Below, in pieces: positions 13,542 through 30,830 of a DNA stretch of 64,000 nt (position 1 is the first letter of the stretch; each line of letters begins with the position of its first letter). The notes below the pieces were generated by a model. The model was given only the letters and a program-made list of their open reading frames with translations, made no database searches and was not told the origin of the DNA. The position numbers and the translations under genes are program-made. The stretch is from Deinococcus planocerae (GTDB lineage: Bacteria > Deinococcota > Deinococci > Deinococcales > Deinococcaceae). The stretch covers positions 124,001 through 188,000 of the forward strand of contig NZ_PNOR01000002.1 in the NCBI RefSeq assembly GCF_002869765.1, in the 5' to 3' direction.

Positions 13542-13960
13542 ATGCCGCAGAACACCGCCCGGATGCTCCAGACCCACCCCAACCCTGCGAGCGTCTTCGA
13601 CCAGGGGGCACTTGCGGAGTGCATCGACGCCTGCTTCGAGTGCGCGAACATCTGTACCTCGTGTGCCGACGCCTGCCTGGGGGAGCAGGGACACCTCTCG
13701 CACCTCGTCCACTGCATCCGGCTCAACCTCGACTGCGCCGACGTGTGCGGCACGACCGGCCGGGTCCTCTCGCGCCTGACCCAGCCCGACCAGAACGTCC
13801 TGCGCGCCCAGCTTCAGGCCTGCCTCGCCGCCTGCCAGGCGTGCGGGCAGGAATGCGAGATGCACGCCCGCGACATGAACATGCAGCACTGCGCCGTGTG
13901 CGCCGAATCCTGCCGCCGCTGTGAACAGGCCTGCCAGCAGCTCCTGGGAAGCATGAGCGC

Positions 13961-13964
<4 letters not shown>
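13542..13964 (+). CDS. Four-helix-bundle copper-storage protein (Csp/DUF326)
   Basis: This 140-residue protein contains 18 Cys, mostly in CxxxC or CxxC spacing along helices (for example CIDACFECANICTSCADAC), plus His in the first and last helices. That is the signature of cytosolic Csp3-type proteins, which store many Cu(I) ions inside a four-helix bundle. No signal peptide is seen. ATG 13542 is preferred over the in-frame GTG at 13536 because the GGAG is then about 8 nt away. It overlaps the next DUF305 gene by ATGA and lies behind a direct-repeat promoter. Confidence 0.85.
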
Positions 13965-14584
<620 letters not shown>

Positions 14585-14799
14585 GGCGATTCCCTCCGGG
14601 GCACCTGCCACACGTGGGCGGGGGCCCCCTCGTGTGGTGCACACGGGTCCTGCCGTCGGGGGATCCGTCCGACGCTCCCCGTCAAGGACACCAGCCTGGC
14701 CTGAGAAGGGGCCCGGTGCGCGGGAGGCTGGAGTTCCCCGAACCCGGGCGTCGCCAGGCCGTGGCAGGGGGCGAACTCCCCACCGTCCGCCCTGCCGCC

Positions 14800-14831
14800 T
14801 TAACACAAAGGCAACACGAGGTCCGTACCGT
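14800..14831 (+). promoter_or_regulatory. 11-bp direct-repeat promoter (C39-like protease)
   Basis: TTAACA (14800), 5 nt, GCAACA (14811), 9 nt, TACCGT (14826), then 6 nt to GTG 14838. Repeat arms are weaker than the other members, but the geometry is exact. Confidence 0.55.
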
Positions 14832-14837
14832 GTCCGG

Positions 14838-18330
<3,493 letters not shown>

Positions 18331-18519
18331 TCACCGTGTCTTCTGCCTGGCATAGGTCGTCTCCCAGCTTGACACGCCGTGGCGCGTGTCCGGTCAGCTT
18401 GCCCCACGGCCAAAGCCTGCGTTTCGGTACTGGCCCCCGGCGTCAACGACGAGCCACGAGGGGAGCGGGGAGCAACGGGTGTGGACCCTTGCCTCCGGGT
18501 CGGCCTCGCGGCCAGGAGC

Positions 18520-18545
18520 AGCGGGCCGCACGCGTGCGGCCCGCT
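18520..18545 (-). terminator. 26-bp perfect palindrome after csoR
   Basis: Two 13-bp arms (AGCGGGCCGCACG and CGTGCGGCCCGCT) lie 15 nt beyond the csoR stop. This is a strong GC hairpin without a T-run, probably ending the copZ-csoR transcript. Confidence 0.6.
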
Positions 18546-18560
18546 GGGGAGGACACTCCC

Positions 18561-18890
<330 letters not shown>

Positions 18891-18891
18891 G

Positions 18892-19095
18892 TTAGCCGCG
18901 CACCTGGGCACCGTAGCCCTCTTCGGCCACTGCCGCGATCAGGGCCTGGGGGTCGGCCTCGCCCTGCACGGTGGCCGTCCCGCCCTGGAGATCGACGCGG
19001 ACGTCCTGCACGCCGGGGACGCCCTTGAGGGCGTTCGTCACGGCCTTCTCGCAGTGTCCGCAGCTCATACCGGTCACGGTCAGTTGGGTCGTCAT
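18892..19095 (-). CDS. copZ: Copper chaperone, single HMA domain
   Basis: This 67-residue HMA-fold protein has the copper motif GMSCGHC (Cys about 12 and 15) and the usual EEGYGA C-terminal strand. CopZ carries Cu(I) in the cytosol and hands it to CopA or to CsoR. ATG 19095 follows the -10 TAGGAT by only 6 nt, so the mRNA is probably leaderless. It is divergent from copA with 153 nt between them and one CsoR-like box for each gene. Confidence 0.92.
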   Translation of the reverse strand: MTTQLTVTGMSCGHCEKAVTNALKGVPGVQDVRVDLQGGTATVQGEADPQALIAAVAEEGYGAQVRG

Positions 19096-19101
19096 GCCCG
19101 C

Positions 19102-19130
19102 ATCCTATACCCTACCGGGGAGGGTGTCAA
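19102..19130 (-). promoter_or_regulatory. CsoR-box leaderless promoter of copZ-csoR
   Basis: On the minus strand TTGACA (19130-19125), a 17-nt spacer, TAGGAT (19107-19102), then 6 nt to ATG. The spacer is a CsoR-like box: plus strand TATACCCTACC then GGGGAGGGTG. Nearly the same element controls the CPD ATPase. Confidence 0.75.
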
Positions 19131-19183
19131 GGTGGGGCGCCGGACTGGGGAGGATAAGGGGCGGGTTACACCCCTTAAAGCCC

Positions 19184-19243
19184 TTGTCGAATCTTCCCTG
19201 TTGCCGTATGCTCTTCGTATACCCCCCTAGGGGGGATAGGAGG
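19184..19243 (+). promoter_or_regulatory. copA promoter with downstream CsoR box
   Basis: TTGTCG (19184-19189), 17 nt, TATGCT (19207-19212). The CsoR-like box TATACCCCCC/TAGGGGGGATA (19218-19238) lies just after the -10, where a repressor would block initiation. AGGAGG follows at 19239-19243 before ATG 19249. Confidence 0.75.
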
Positions 19244-19248
19244 AAGGC

Positions 19249-21765
<2,517 letters not shown>

Positions 21766-21774
21766 CCTCCCGGA

Positions 21775-21794
21775 GCCGCACCCGCGGGTGCGGC
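21775..21794 (+). terminator. 20-bp perfect palindrome after copA
   Basis: GCCGCACCCG/CGGGTGCGGC begins 10 nt after the copA stop. It could terminate, or partly attenuate, transcription into the gene at 21824. No T-run. Confidence 0.5.
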
Positions 21795-21823
21795 CCACTC
21801 CGCCTCGAAAGGAGTGCCGTTCC

Positions 21824-22260
21824 ATGGCGAAGCTGAACGTGGCCGACCTGATCCGCGACCTCCGGACGAACGCCGGACCGGACCTCTGCCGCGCAGGGTT
21901 CCTCGAACGCTCGCGTAGGCGCGCCGCCTACCCGGGCGAGCAGGGCCTCCCGCTCCTCGGGGTGGGCAGTTCCTGTGGCAAGCCCGCCTTCGCCCTGCCC
22001 TACCCGCTCACCTGGACGGAGGAGAGCACCCTGGCCCTCGAAGCCCTCGCCCGGCGCTACCACAGCCACGTCACGTACGGTCATCTCGCCCACCTGCGGC
22101 ACACCGCCACCGGCAAGGAACTTGCGGCCATCCAGGACTGGACCCCCTTCGGGGTGGTGTACCTGCGCGCCGAATACGATCATGCCGCCGAGCTGCTGCG
22201 CGACCTCGTCGACACCCTCAAACCTCAAGACGCCCCTAGCGGGCAGGAAAGGACCACCCC

Positions 22261-22264
<4 letters not shown>
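21824..22264 (+). CDS. Unrecognised small protein, family A copy 1
   Basis: This 146-residue protein has no signal peptide or membrane segment. It shares with the next gene a central GSSCGKPAFALPYPLTW block, an ALEALARRY helix and a C-terminal VVYLRAEYDHAAELL segment. No known family comes to mind. It lies behind copA with AAAGGAG about 10 nt before ATG 21824, and overlaps the next gene by GTGA. Position suggests a role linked to copper export, but that is only context. Confidence 0.7.
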
Positions 22265-22683
<419 letters not shown>

Positions 22684-22712
22684 GGCGCGGACGCCCAGGC
22701 ACAGGCGGCCCT

Positions 22713-23399
22713 TTACGACGAGGGGCCGCCTGTTGGGTTATGGACGGTGGGCCCCGCTCCCCCGCCCTGCCGCCCGGGCTCGGTGCTTACCACGGACAGG
22801 TACGCGCGCAGCACCCGGCGCGCTTCGAACGTCACGTCGCTCGCGGTGTCCTCGCTCGTCGAGGCCAGGTGAACGAGGGCGTGCGTGACCTCAACGCACA
22901 CGGCGGCGACGACCTCAAGTTGCCCGGCCGGCAGGTGTGGGACACGGGATGTCAGCAGCGCGAGCACGCGCCGCGCGACCTGCGCGTTGAAGTGCCGCTC
23001 GGCCCGCACAAATTCGGGTGAAGTGTAGGCGTGTGCGAGCACCCGAAACAACCCGGGGTGCTGGCGGTCCATCACGGCCAACGCCTCGAAAAAGGCGTTG
23101 ATCCACTCCTCGGTGGAGCGGCGGCCCTCATCCGCCGTGAGCGCCCCGTCCAGCCAGGCGAAGAAGCTGGCGTCGAAACGCTCGCTCAGCGCGTACAGAA
23201 TGGCTTCCTTGTTCGGAAAAAATTGGTAGAGCGAGCCGACCGACACGTCCGCCTGTTCGGCAATGGCCGTGGTGGTCGCGGCGCCGTAGCCGCGCTGCGC
23301 GAAAACGTGAATGGCGGCGTCGAGGATTCTGGCGACGCGACGCTGGCTGCGGATCTGTCGCGGTGTGCGACGGGGTTGGATGGCACCGGTGTGGGTCAT
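22713..23399 (-). CDS. TetR-family transcriptional regulator
   Basis: The 228-residue regulator has a typical N-terminal TetR helix-turn-helix: ILDAAIHVFAQRGYGAATTT, then IAEQADVSVGSLYQFFPNKE. Its C-terminal ligand domain is variable. It starts at ATG 23399, where the standard TetR N-terminus begins after a short basic tail. It is divergent from the polytopic membrane protein at 23501, and a palindrome lies inside that gene's promoter spacer, so it probably represses the neighbour and perhaps itself. Confidence 0.88.
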   Translation of the reverse strand: MTHTGAIQPRRTPRQIRSQRRVARILDAAIHVFAQRGYGAATTTAIAEQADVSVGSLYQFFPNKEAILYALSERFDASFFAWLDGALTADEGRRSTEEWINAFFEALAVMDRQHPGLFRVLAHAYTSPEFVRAERHFNAQVARRVLALLTSRVPHLPAGQLEVVAAVCVEVTHALVHLASTSEDTASDVTFEARRVLRAYLSVVSTEPGRQGGGAGPTVHNPTGGPSS

Positions 23400-23421
23400 G
23401 GTGAGCGCCTCGAAACGCGAA

Positions 23422-23450
23422 TTGAAAACGTGAAGCAAGCTTCGCATATT
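23422..23450 (+). promoter_or_regulatory. Promoter with TetR-type palindrome
   Basis: TTGAAA (23422-23427), 17 nt, CATATT (23445-23450). The spacer contains the perfect 5-2-5 inverted repeat GAAGC-AA-GCTTC (23432-23443), a likely operator for the adjacent TetR. Confidence 0.55.
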
Positions 23451-23500
23451 GAGAGAAGCCCCGGGCCAGCCGGGGCCGGGGTTCAAGCCAAGGAGTTGTC

Positions 23501-24480
<980 letters not shown>

Positions 24481-24484
<4 letters not shown>

Positions 24485-24881
24485 CTGGGCTCACCCTCGG
24501 CGCCTGGATCGCCTCGCAGGCTTGCCTGGCTGGTGCCCGGGCCGGGACCGTCTCGCCTTCGTGGGGCGCACCCGGGGGCAGCAACAGCCGCCGGCTTCCC
24601 CCGGTGAGCCTGGGCGGCAATTGCGGCGCACCCCGCTGCGCCCTTCCCCGCGTGCTCACTCGGACGGCAACACAAGGCGGCCGGAGAACGTGGCCGCCGA
24701 GTTCGGGTGCCTCGTCGAGCACGGCGTGCACCCGCACCCGGAGGTCCGCAAGAACGACGGGGAGGGGACGGCGGTGCAGGGCTGGACGACCTTCGCGCCC
24801 GTGTCCCCGCGGCGAGGGAACGGGCGGGCGGAGACCCTGGCGGTGCGGCTCACGGAGACCCTGACCCCGTCAGCCGCCTGA
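24481..24881 (+). pseudogene. Family A copy 3, frameshifted
   Basis: ATG 24481 opens TGLTLGAWIASQACL and later SLGGNCGAPRCALPRVLT, matching the N-terminal half of copy 2. The rest of the match (VAAEFGCLVEHGVHPHPEV, then AVQGWTTFAPV) is in another frame ending at 24881. A frameshift near 24670 separates the halves, and the middle Lys-Pro-Ala-Phe motif is altered, so the copy is probably dead. Confidence 0.55.
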
Positions 24882-25023
24882 ACGGTTCCAGGAGGGGCGC
24901 ACGGCCAGCGACGTTGCTGACCGTGCTGTTCTTGGGAAGAGAACGCTTCATCGAGAAGTCGTATCGCGTGCCCCACAACCGGGTCGGGCGTTGTCCACAC
25001 CGTTCACAATCCGGTGGGACGTT

Positions 25024-25716
25024 TCAGGCGGAGGCCACCCACCCCCGAAAGGTGAACCCGGTGTAGAACAGGCTGACCCTGGAGAACCCGGCGTCTCGCA
25101 GGAGAGCCTCGTCCTCCTCCGGCGTGAGGATGTGCAGGTGCGCGTCCACGGCCGCGCGGGCATGTGCCGCCTTCTGGGGCTCGACACCCGAGGCCACCAG
25201 GAAGGCGGCGTAGCGTGACAGCCAGACCTCGCGCTCGCCCTCCTCCTGCGGAAAGCTGAAGTGGCCCACCACGAACGGCGCACCCGGCTTGAGGCGGCGG
25301 CGGACTTCGGCCACCGTGCGTCGCCGTTCCTCCCGACTCAGAAAATGCAGGGTCAGGAGACACGTGGCGGCCTCGAAGGGCCCTGGAGGGGCATCGTCGA
25401 CATAGCCGTGGTGCAGCCGCGCCCGCGGCGCCAGGGGGCCGAGCGTCTGTTCGGCGAGCCTCAGCATCTCGCTGGAGGGGTCCACGCCGTCGAAGGTCCA
25501 ACCCGGGTGGGCCTGAGCCAGGGCGTTCAGCTCCAAGCCACCCCCGGCACCGAGCACGAGCACCCGGGCCTCCTCCGGGACGTGCTCGGCGAGCAGGAGC
25601 GTCGTCATGGTCAGCAGGCTGTGATAGCCGGGGACGTTGCGTGGTGGGCCTTCGGCGTAGCGGGCCACGGCCTCGGGGGTAGAGAATGCGGCCAACGGGG
25701 TGGTGCGCTCAGTCAT
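25024..25716 (-). CDS. Class I SAM-dependent methyltransferase
   Basis: The 230-residue cytosolic protein has the Rossmann-fold SAM site ARVLVLGAGGGLELNALA (motif I about 51-68), an acidic end of strand two (FDGVDPSSEML), and CLLTLHFLSREERR as motif IV-like. The C-terminal part resembles small-molecule methyltransferases of the UbiE/Methyltransf_25 type. The substrate cannot be read from sequence. It stands alone on its strand. Confidence 0.8.
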   Translation of the reverse strand: MTERTTPLAAFSTPEAVARYAEGPPRNVPGYHSLLTMTTLLLAEHVPEEARVLVLGAGGGLELNALAQAHPGWTFDGVDPSSEMLRLAEQTLGPLAPRARLHHGYVDDAPPGPFEAATCLLTLHFLSREERRRTVAEVRRRLKPGAPFVVGHFSFPQEEGEREVWLSRYAAFLVASGVEPQKAAHARAAVDAHLHILTPEEDEALLRDAGFSRVSLFYTGFTFRGWVASA

Positions 25717-26142
25717 GGTCGTTCCAGTGTGCCCTGGACGGCGGGGGGCGGAGTCACTTGACCATTGATGTCCCTGGCTTCACGCACCCAAGGAACCTCA
25801 CGGGCCAGCGCACAGGTGACCCTGGTGACAGGATCGAACTGCTGGCAGGAGATCCTGGGAAACACGAGCGTTCTGCCGTGCCGGGTCTGCGAAGATTCCC
25901 GATGTTCCGGAGTTCGCCGCTGGAACCAGTTCGCGTCATGAACTCTGGCTGGCGTGTCGCAGATGCGTCCAGGACGATCCGTTACCCTCTCAGGGGCCGT
26001 GTACGCCTGGGCTCCAGCGACCCCGCTTTCCGGGACAGTTCTCCTCGTTGACAGGGCACGTTGAGGGGAGAACGCACAGAACCCTGCCCCCACTCCACCC
26101 CGTCCACGGCGGGGTGGCAGATCTTCACCCGGAGGACGCTCC
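25717..26142. other. Non-coding stretch
   Basis: About 425 nt with no recognisable gene. A TTGACA at 26048-26053 may be a -35 for the large downstream gene, but no good -10 follows at the right distance. Confidence 0.3.
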
Positions 26143-26155
26143 ATGACGACGTGGA

Positions 26156-29100
26156 TTGATTTTCAAGATGGCCTGGCGGGCGCCATTTTCGTCGTTCGAC
26201 CTGTCGTGTGGGGTCGCCGCCACACAGCTCTATCCCGAGAACGCCGACCGGTTCCTGCGCCTCGAAGCGCTTGCACAAGCCGCTCTGTCCCTGCCGGGGA
26301 CGGCGGGTGGGCGCAGCCCCTCGGTGGACGAGTTTCGCCGGCTCGCCGACAGGGCCGGCGCGGTCTCGGGCTTTTCCATGATGGAGGACCCCTCGGACAA
26401 CGCCTTTACCGAACACCTGATCGTGGAGGCCGGGGATTTCGTGGTGTTTCCCGGCATCGAGGAGGAGGCCGTCCACAGCGTGGAGCAACTGCTCGCGGCG
26501 GCGCTGACGCTGCTGCGGCGCGGAGCCGGGACGCCCGAACTCGGCCCTGTGGTCCGCTCGTGCGTGGCACTCCTCGCGTTGAGCAGGGAGGTGAACCGCC
26601 GCCGGGGTCAAGCCCCTGTGCCGGGTGAGCCCTCATCCAGCGTGTTCCTTCCGGAGGACGGCAGTTTCGAAGTCCTGAAGGCCGCCGTCACGTACACGGA
26701 GCGGGACCTGGCCGGCGTCCTCGCGGCCCTGGGGTTGCGCGTGAGCGACCTCGCGCCATTCGTCCTGCACCCGGCGGGCGGTCCGGTGGGTGCACCGGCG
26801 CTGGACGGTGGTCCGCTCGCCCGCCGGCCCCTGGTGATCATCGAGGACAGGTACGTCTTCTTTCCGGTCGGGCACGTGCTGAGGGCGGTGCGCCACCTGT
26901 TGCTGACCCCCAGCACCTTCACGGCGGCGCTCGAGACGGCGTACCACGACCTCGCCTGGCAGGGGGTGCGGCTCTCGCTGCGCCGCATGGGTCTCCTCGA
27001 TCCCCTGGCGGCGTTCGCGGGCGTCGACCTGCCGCTCGTGCGCACCCGCGCCTTCCAAGTTGAGGGTGACAAGGTGTTGCACCTCGCGCTGGTCGGCGAT
27101 CCTTTCCGCAACTACCGCCCGGATGACCGGTTCGAGCCCTCGGACCTGAGTGAGTTGCAACCGCACCTCGACGGGAGCTACGCCGCCCTGGAGGCCCTTT
27201 ACCACGCCCTCCCCGAGGAGGAGCGGCCACAGGTCTTCTCGCTGGTCGTCTTCGAGGGTCTGGGCAACGCAACCCTGTTGCCCAGCCTCAGTGTCGAGAC
27301 CCCATACGCCCTGAGTGTGGGGGTGTCCGATCTGGAAGTGATGTCGTACGACTTCGAGCGCGACCCGCTCGGCCTGCTGTACTTCGCGCAGGCGGTAGGC
27401 GACCTGTACCGCCGGCAGCGGGTAGGCATGGTGGGCACCCTCGACCTGTTCGACGCCTACCGCCGTCACGGGCGAAGCTTCTACCTCTCGGACCAGGCAC
27501 CTCCGGCGGCGCTCTTCCTGATGCCGGGGGGCGCGGGGAACGTCCGGCGCGAGCGGCGGGCCGAACTCGCCGCCCATGGCGCGCCCTACGGCGGCGCCCT
27601 CACCAAGGTCACGAACGTCCACCGCGACCCCAGCATCGCCCTGTTCCACTCCCTGGACCTGCTGCGTGGCGGCCTGATCAACTGGCTCGCCGAGGGCGAC
27701 GCGCTCCACCTCTGGGTGGTGGCCCAGTACGACGAGACGGTGGACCTAAATCTCCCCCTCGTCGCCGAGACGGCCGCGTTCTGGCTGTGGCAGCTGCTGC
27801 CCCACCTGGAGGCGGACCTGGGGCAGGCCGAACCCTTCCTGCTGCGGGTCGTCATTGTGGCCGTTCCCGCGTTGCCCCCTGCTTCCCACGCGCCCCTGCC
27901 TGGACTGCGCGTCCTGGCCGACCCTCAGGACCGCACCGTGGTGGTGCAGGTGGACGAGACCTTCATGGCCAACTTCACCACGCCGGACAACCTGCCCGAG
28001 CGCATCTGGATGCGCGCCGTGCTCGGTGCCCTGACGCAGGTCCTGGCCGCCCACGGGCGCCTCGCCGCCACACCCCCTGACCTGGACGCCGCCATCGCCA
28101 GCGCGATGGCGGACCCGGCGAAGAAGAAGATCAGCGTGCTGCCGGGCGGAACGACCCTGCTGTACGGCGGTGGCCTGCCCCGCGCCCGGGTCCTGCAAGA
28201 CCACCAGGAGAGCCGGGCGCTGGACGTGCTGGCCGACGCGCTGAGTCCCGAATTCCCGGTGGGCACCCTGCGAGCGGGCGGGGACGCTCCCGCTCTCCTC
28301 AACGCCGCCGTGGTGCGGCTGTACGGCGAGTTCGTCCGCTTGGCGGGAACGCTCGACGGCCCCCAGGCGATCCCGTTCTTCGTGCGGCAACACGAGGCGA
28401 CCATTCAGCAGACGGCGCACCGGCAGTTCACGTTCGACTTCACCCGCCGTTGCTACCTGGGTCATCCGGTGACGGAGCGGGTGTTGCGTGAACAGTACGG
28501 GCGCAACAACCGCACGGCCATCGCGTCGCGTTTCGTGATCGAGTACCTGGCGGCGCAGCCGCCGCAGGGCCGGGCGGCGCCGACCCTGGAACTGTACGAC
28601 CGGCTGATCGCGCTCGCCGCCCTGATCCACGGCTTCGGCACAAACAGCGACCTCGCATACCACCGCCTGGCGCACGTCTCCGCTGAGATCCTGCCGTCCG
28701 GGCGACTCGCCTCCGAGCGGGGCGCGTACGAGCCCGCGCGCGCGGCGTTTGAGGCGAACATGTTCGGTGACGTCACCCGGGAGTCCCTGAGCCTGGCCCG
28801 CGCGTACCTGGGCGGCCCAGCGCCCCAGGATCACCTTCCCGACCGCAGCGAGCTGGACGCGGCCTTTCAAAGCGAAACCGGCTGGACGCTGGGCGACACG
28901 CTGACCTTCCTGGACGCCGTCAGTGCCCTGCCGGGAGAAGAGGGTGTCCTCCCCCGGCAGATGCCCCTGGCCGACTTCGTCCGGGCCGTCGCCCGGGAGC
29001 TGGGCTGGGACGAGGGGAAGGTGCGCGCGCTCCTCGACCTGTTCAGCCTGACGCCGCGCCCGAACTTCCTGCGCCCACCCTCCCCCTGGCGCCGCGAGGA

Positions 29101-29830
29101 CGTCGAGCCGTGGCGCTTCAACCGGCGGCTATCGTACCTGCGCCGCCCGCTCCTCCTGTTGGGCGGCGAGACCTCCAGGGTGGTGTGGGGTCCACGGGCG
29201 GTGGAGTCCGCCTCGCACTACCTGCTGGACCTGCTGCAAAGTGGGCGGTTCAGGGCGAATAGCACCCCGCTGCGTCAACTGCTCGGGGAGGTCAACCGGC
29301 GTCGGGGCCAGGCCTTCAACCGGGAGGTCGCCGCGTTCCTGCGCACGCTGGGGTTCCGGCACGTCCAGGAGCAGGCGAAGGTATTCGGCCCCGTGCGCAT
29401 GCGGGACGAGCAAGGCCTCGACCTGGGAGACCTCGACGTCCTCGTGCTGGACGAGAGGCGGCGTCGTATCTACTGCGTGGAGTGTAAGAACTTTGGGGTG
29501 GCGCGGACGGCCGCCGAGATCCACGCCCTGTTCGAGCAACTGGAGCGCGGGACGGCCACAGAAAAACCCATCGTGGTGCGGCACGGGCGCCGGGTCGACC
29601 ACGTGCGGCGCCACCTCCCGGACATCCTCCACCACTTCGGACTCACGCCGGAGGGGTGGGAGGTCGAAGGGTTCATCGTCTTCAACCGCGACTCGGTCGC
29701 CTACTACCTCTCGTCGGCACCCCTACCCGTCCTGTCGTTCGAGCAGTTCGCGCTCCACATGCGGCGGCTGGTCAGCTTTGAGGGGCCGATGACGGCGGGG
29801 ACACTTTCAGGACCGCTTCAAACGAAGTGA
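26156..29830 (+). CDS. Very large protein with C-terminal PD-(D/E)xK nuclease domain
   Basis: The 1224-residue protein is mostly of unrecognised fold. The last 200 residues look like an Mrr/NERD-type nuclease: NREVAAFLRTLGF, then DLGDLDVLVLD (metal Asp) and IYCVECKNFG (E-x-K) about 1080-1115. No ATPase motif was found. The N-terminus is uncertain: the frame can begin at TTG 26156 or ATG 26168, while the well-placed GGAGG (26131) points to ATG 26143 in another frame. That may mean an early frameshift or sequencing error. A defence role is possible but only inferred. Confidence 0.65.
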   Translation: MIFKMAWRAPFSSFDLSCGVAATQLYPENADRFLRLEALAQAALSLPGTAGGRSPSVDEFRRLADRAGAVSGFSMMEDPSDNAFTEHLIVEAGDFVVFPGIEEEAVHSVEQLLAAALTLLRRGAGTPELGPVVRSCVALLALSREVNRRRGQAPVPGEPSSSVFLPEDGSFEVLKAAVTYTERDLAGVLAALGLRVSDLAPFVLHPAGGPVGAPALDGGPLARRPLVIIEDRYVFFPVGHVLRAVRHLLLTPSTFTAALETAYHDLAWQGVRLSLRRMGLLDPLAAFAGVDLPLVRTRAFQVEGDKVLHLALVGDPFRNYRPDDRFEPSDLSELQPHLDGSYAALEALYHALPEEERPQVFSLVVFEGLGNATLLPSLSVETPYALSVGVSDLEVMSYDFERDPLGLLYFAQAVGDLYRRQRVGMVGTLDLFDAYRRHGRSFYLSDQAPPAALFLMPGGAGNVRRERRAELAAHGAPYGGALTKVTNVHRDPSIALFHSLDLLRGGLINWLAEGDALHLWVVAQYDETVDLNLPLVAETAAFWLWQLLPHLEADLGQAEPFLLRVVIVAVPALPPASHAPLPGLRVLADPQDRTVVVQVDETFMANFTTPDNLPERIWMRAVLGALTQVLAAHGRLAATPPDLDAAIASAMADPAKKKISVLPGGTTLLYGGGLPRARVLQDHQESRALDVLADALSPEFPVGTLRAGGDAPALLNAAVVRLYGEFVRLAGTLDGPQAIPFFVRQHEATIQQTAHRQFTFDFTRRCYLGHPVTERVLREQYGRNNRTAIASRFVIEYLAAQPPQGRAAPTLELYDRLIALAALIHGFGTNSDLAYHRLAHVSAEILPSGRLASERGAYEPARAAFEANMFGDVTRESLSLARAYLGGPAPQDHLPDRSELDAAFQSETGWTLGDTLTFLDAVSALPGEEGVLPRQMPLADFVRAVARELGWDEGKVRALLDLFSLTPRPNFLRPPSPWRREDVEPWRFNRRLSYLRRPLLLLGGETSRVVWGPRAVESASHYLLDLLQSGRFRANSTPLRQLLGEVNRRRGQAFNREVAAFLRTLGFRHVQEQAKVFGPVRMRDEQGLDLGDLDVLVLDERRRRIYCVECKNFGVARTAAEIHALFEQLERGTATEKPIVVRHGRRVDHVRRHLPDILHHFGLTPEGWEVEGFIVFNRDSVAYYLSSAPLPVLSFEQFALHMRRLVSFEGPMTAGTLSGPLQTK

Positions 29831-29897
29831 CGGGCCCGGACGGAGCTCGGTTTCCGCACTGGGGGCGGGGCACGACCTCGTGAAGGACAAGTCGGTC

Positions 29898-29918
29898 ACG
29901 GCCGGGGGACCCGGCCGT
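29898..29918. terminator. Bidirectional hairpin between convergent genes
   Basis: A perfect 9-bp stem, ACGGCCGGG/CCCGGCCGT, with a 3-nt loop lies between the stop of the large nuclease-like gene (+) and the stop of the LysM/M23 gene (-). Confidence 0.6.
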
Positions 29919-29920
29919 CC

Positions 29921-30688
29921 TCAGTCCAGACTCAACGGGTCGACGGGCACCCCCTGGACCGTCACCCGGTAATCCAGGTGAGGTCCCGTGCTGTTGCCGG
30001 TACTGCCCACGCGCGCGATGACCTGCCCGGCCTCCACGCGCGCTCCCACCTGGGCCAGGTTCTCGCTGTTGTGGCTGTAGCGGGTCAACATGCCGTCACC
30101 GTGGTCGACGACGACGGTCCAGCCCCACCCGCTCTGGGCGTCGAAACGGGACTCGGTCACCACCCCTGGCCGGGCGGCCCGGACAGGCGTGCCCACGGGC
30201 GCCGCCAGGTCCACGCTCGGGTGGCGTTCGAGAAAGGGGGTGGTGACGCGGCCCTGCACCGGCAGCACGGGCGTCACCCGAATGGACGCCGCACGCACCG
30301 TGGGGGTGCTCGTCTGGCGCGTGATCGTCCGCTGCGAGGGCAGGGTGAGGCGCTGTCCGACGAGCAGCGGGCGCCTGGGATCGAGCCCCGGGTTGGCCGC
30401 GAGCAGCGCCGTGAGCGTCGTGCCCTGGCGCCGCGCGATCAGGGAGAGCGTGTCGCCCCGCCGCACGGTCCACGCGTGCGGGGGCGGAGCGGACGGCAGG
30501 TTCAGGCGCGCCCCCGCGATCAGGGCCCCCGTCCGCAGCGTGGGGTTGGCCTGGACCAGGGCTTGCTCGGTGGTGCCGTGCCGCACCGCGAGTCGGGTCA
30601 GGGTGTCGCCCGGTTGCACCGTAACGGTCGCCGCCAGTGCGGAGCCGGGCCACAGCAGGGCGAGGGTCAAAAGTAATTTTGGTCGCAT
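29921..30688 (-). CDS. Exported LysM-M23 peptidase-like protein
   Basis: The 255-residue protein has a signal peptide (to about residue 20, ALAA), two LysM peptidoglycan-binding domains (starting VTVQPGDTLTRLA and WTVRRGDTLSLIA), and a LytM/M23 domain with HPSVDLAAP and LTRYSHNS. The usual HxH motif is HLD (GPHLDYRV), so one zinc ligand is Asp. It may be a variant endopeptidase or a non-catalytic wall-binding regulator. ATG 30688 lies 10 nt after a CAAGCT -10 in a direct-repeat promoter. Same architecture as the gene at 42090. Confidence 0.85.
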   Translation of the reverse strand: MRPKLLLTLALLWPGSALAATVTVQPGDTLTRLAVRHGTTEQALVQANPTLRTGALIAGARLNLPSAPPPHAWTVRRGDTLSLIARRQGTTLTALLAANPGLDPRRPLLVGQRLTLPSQRTITRQTSTPTVRAASIRVTPVLPVQGRVTTPFLERHPSVDLAAPVGTPVRAARPGVVTESRFDAQSGWGWTVVVDHGDGMLTRYSHNSENLAQVGARVEAGQVIARVGSTGNSTGPHLDYRVTVQGVPVDPLSLD

Positions 30689-30698
30689 GAACGGGGGC

Positions 30699-30730
30699 AG
30701 CTTGCCCCAGTCCTGTAAAGATCATGTAAA
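30699..30730 (-). promoter_or_regulatory. 11-bp direct-repeat promoter (LysM-M23 gene)
   Basis: Minus strand: TTTACA (30730-30725), 5 nt, TTTACA (30719-30714), 9 nt, CAAGCT (30704-30699), 10 nt, ATG. Confidence 0.7.
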
Positions 30731-30830
30731 GGCTGGTCGGAAAGAACCTTTTGCAGGCGAAGGTCACCCGTTGCCCACGAACGAAAAGCGCGTGCCCTGC
30801 TGCAAGGGCACGCGCCTGAACAAGAGAACG

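Noticed and set aside
19165..19180. GTTACACCCCTTAAAG as another direct-repeat box
   Set aside because: Second half-site and -10 spacing do not fit; the nearby copA promoter is explained by TTGTCG/TATGCT.
26143..26628. ATG 26143 frame with a good RBS
   Set aside because: Beyond the first codons it reads as a low-complexity shadow; the large protein is in the other frame. Kept only as a note on the uncertain start.
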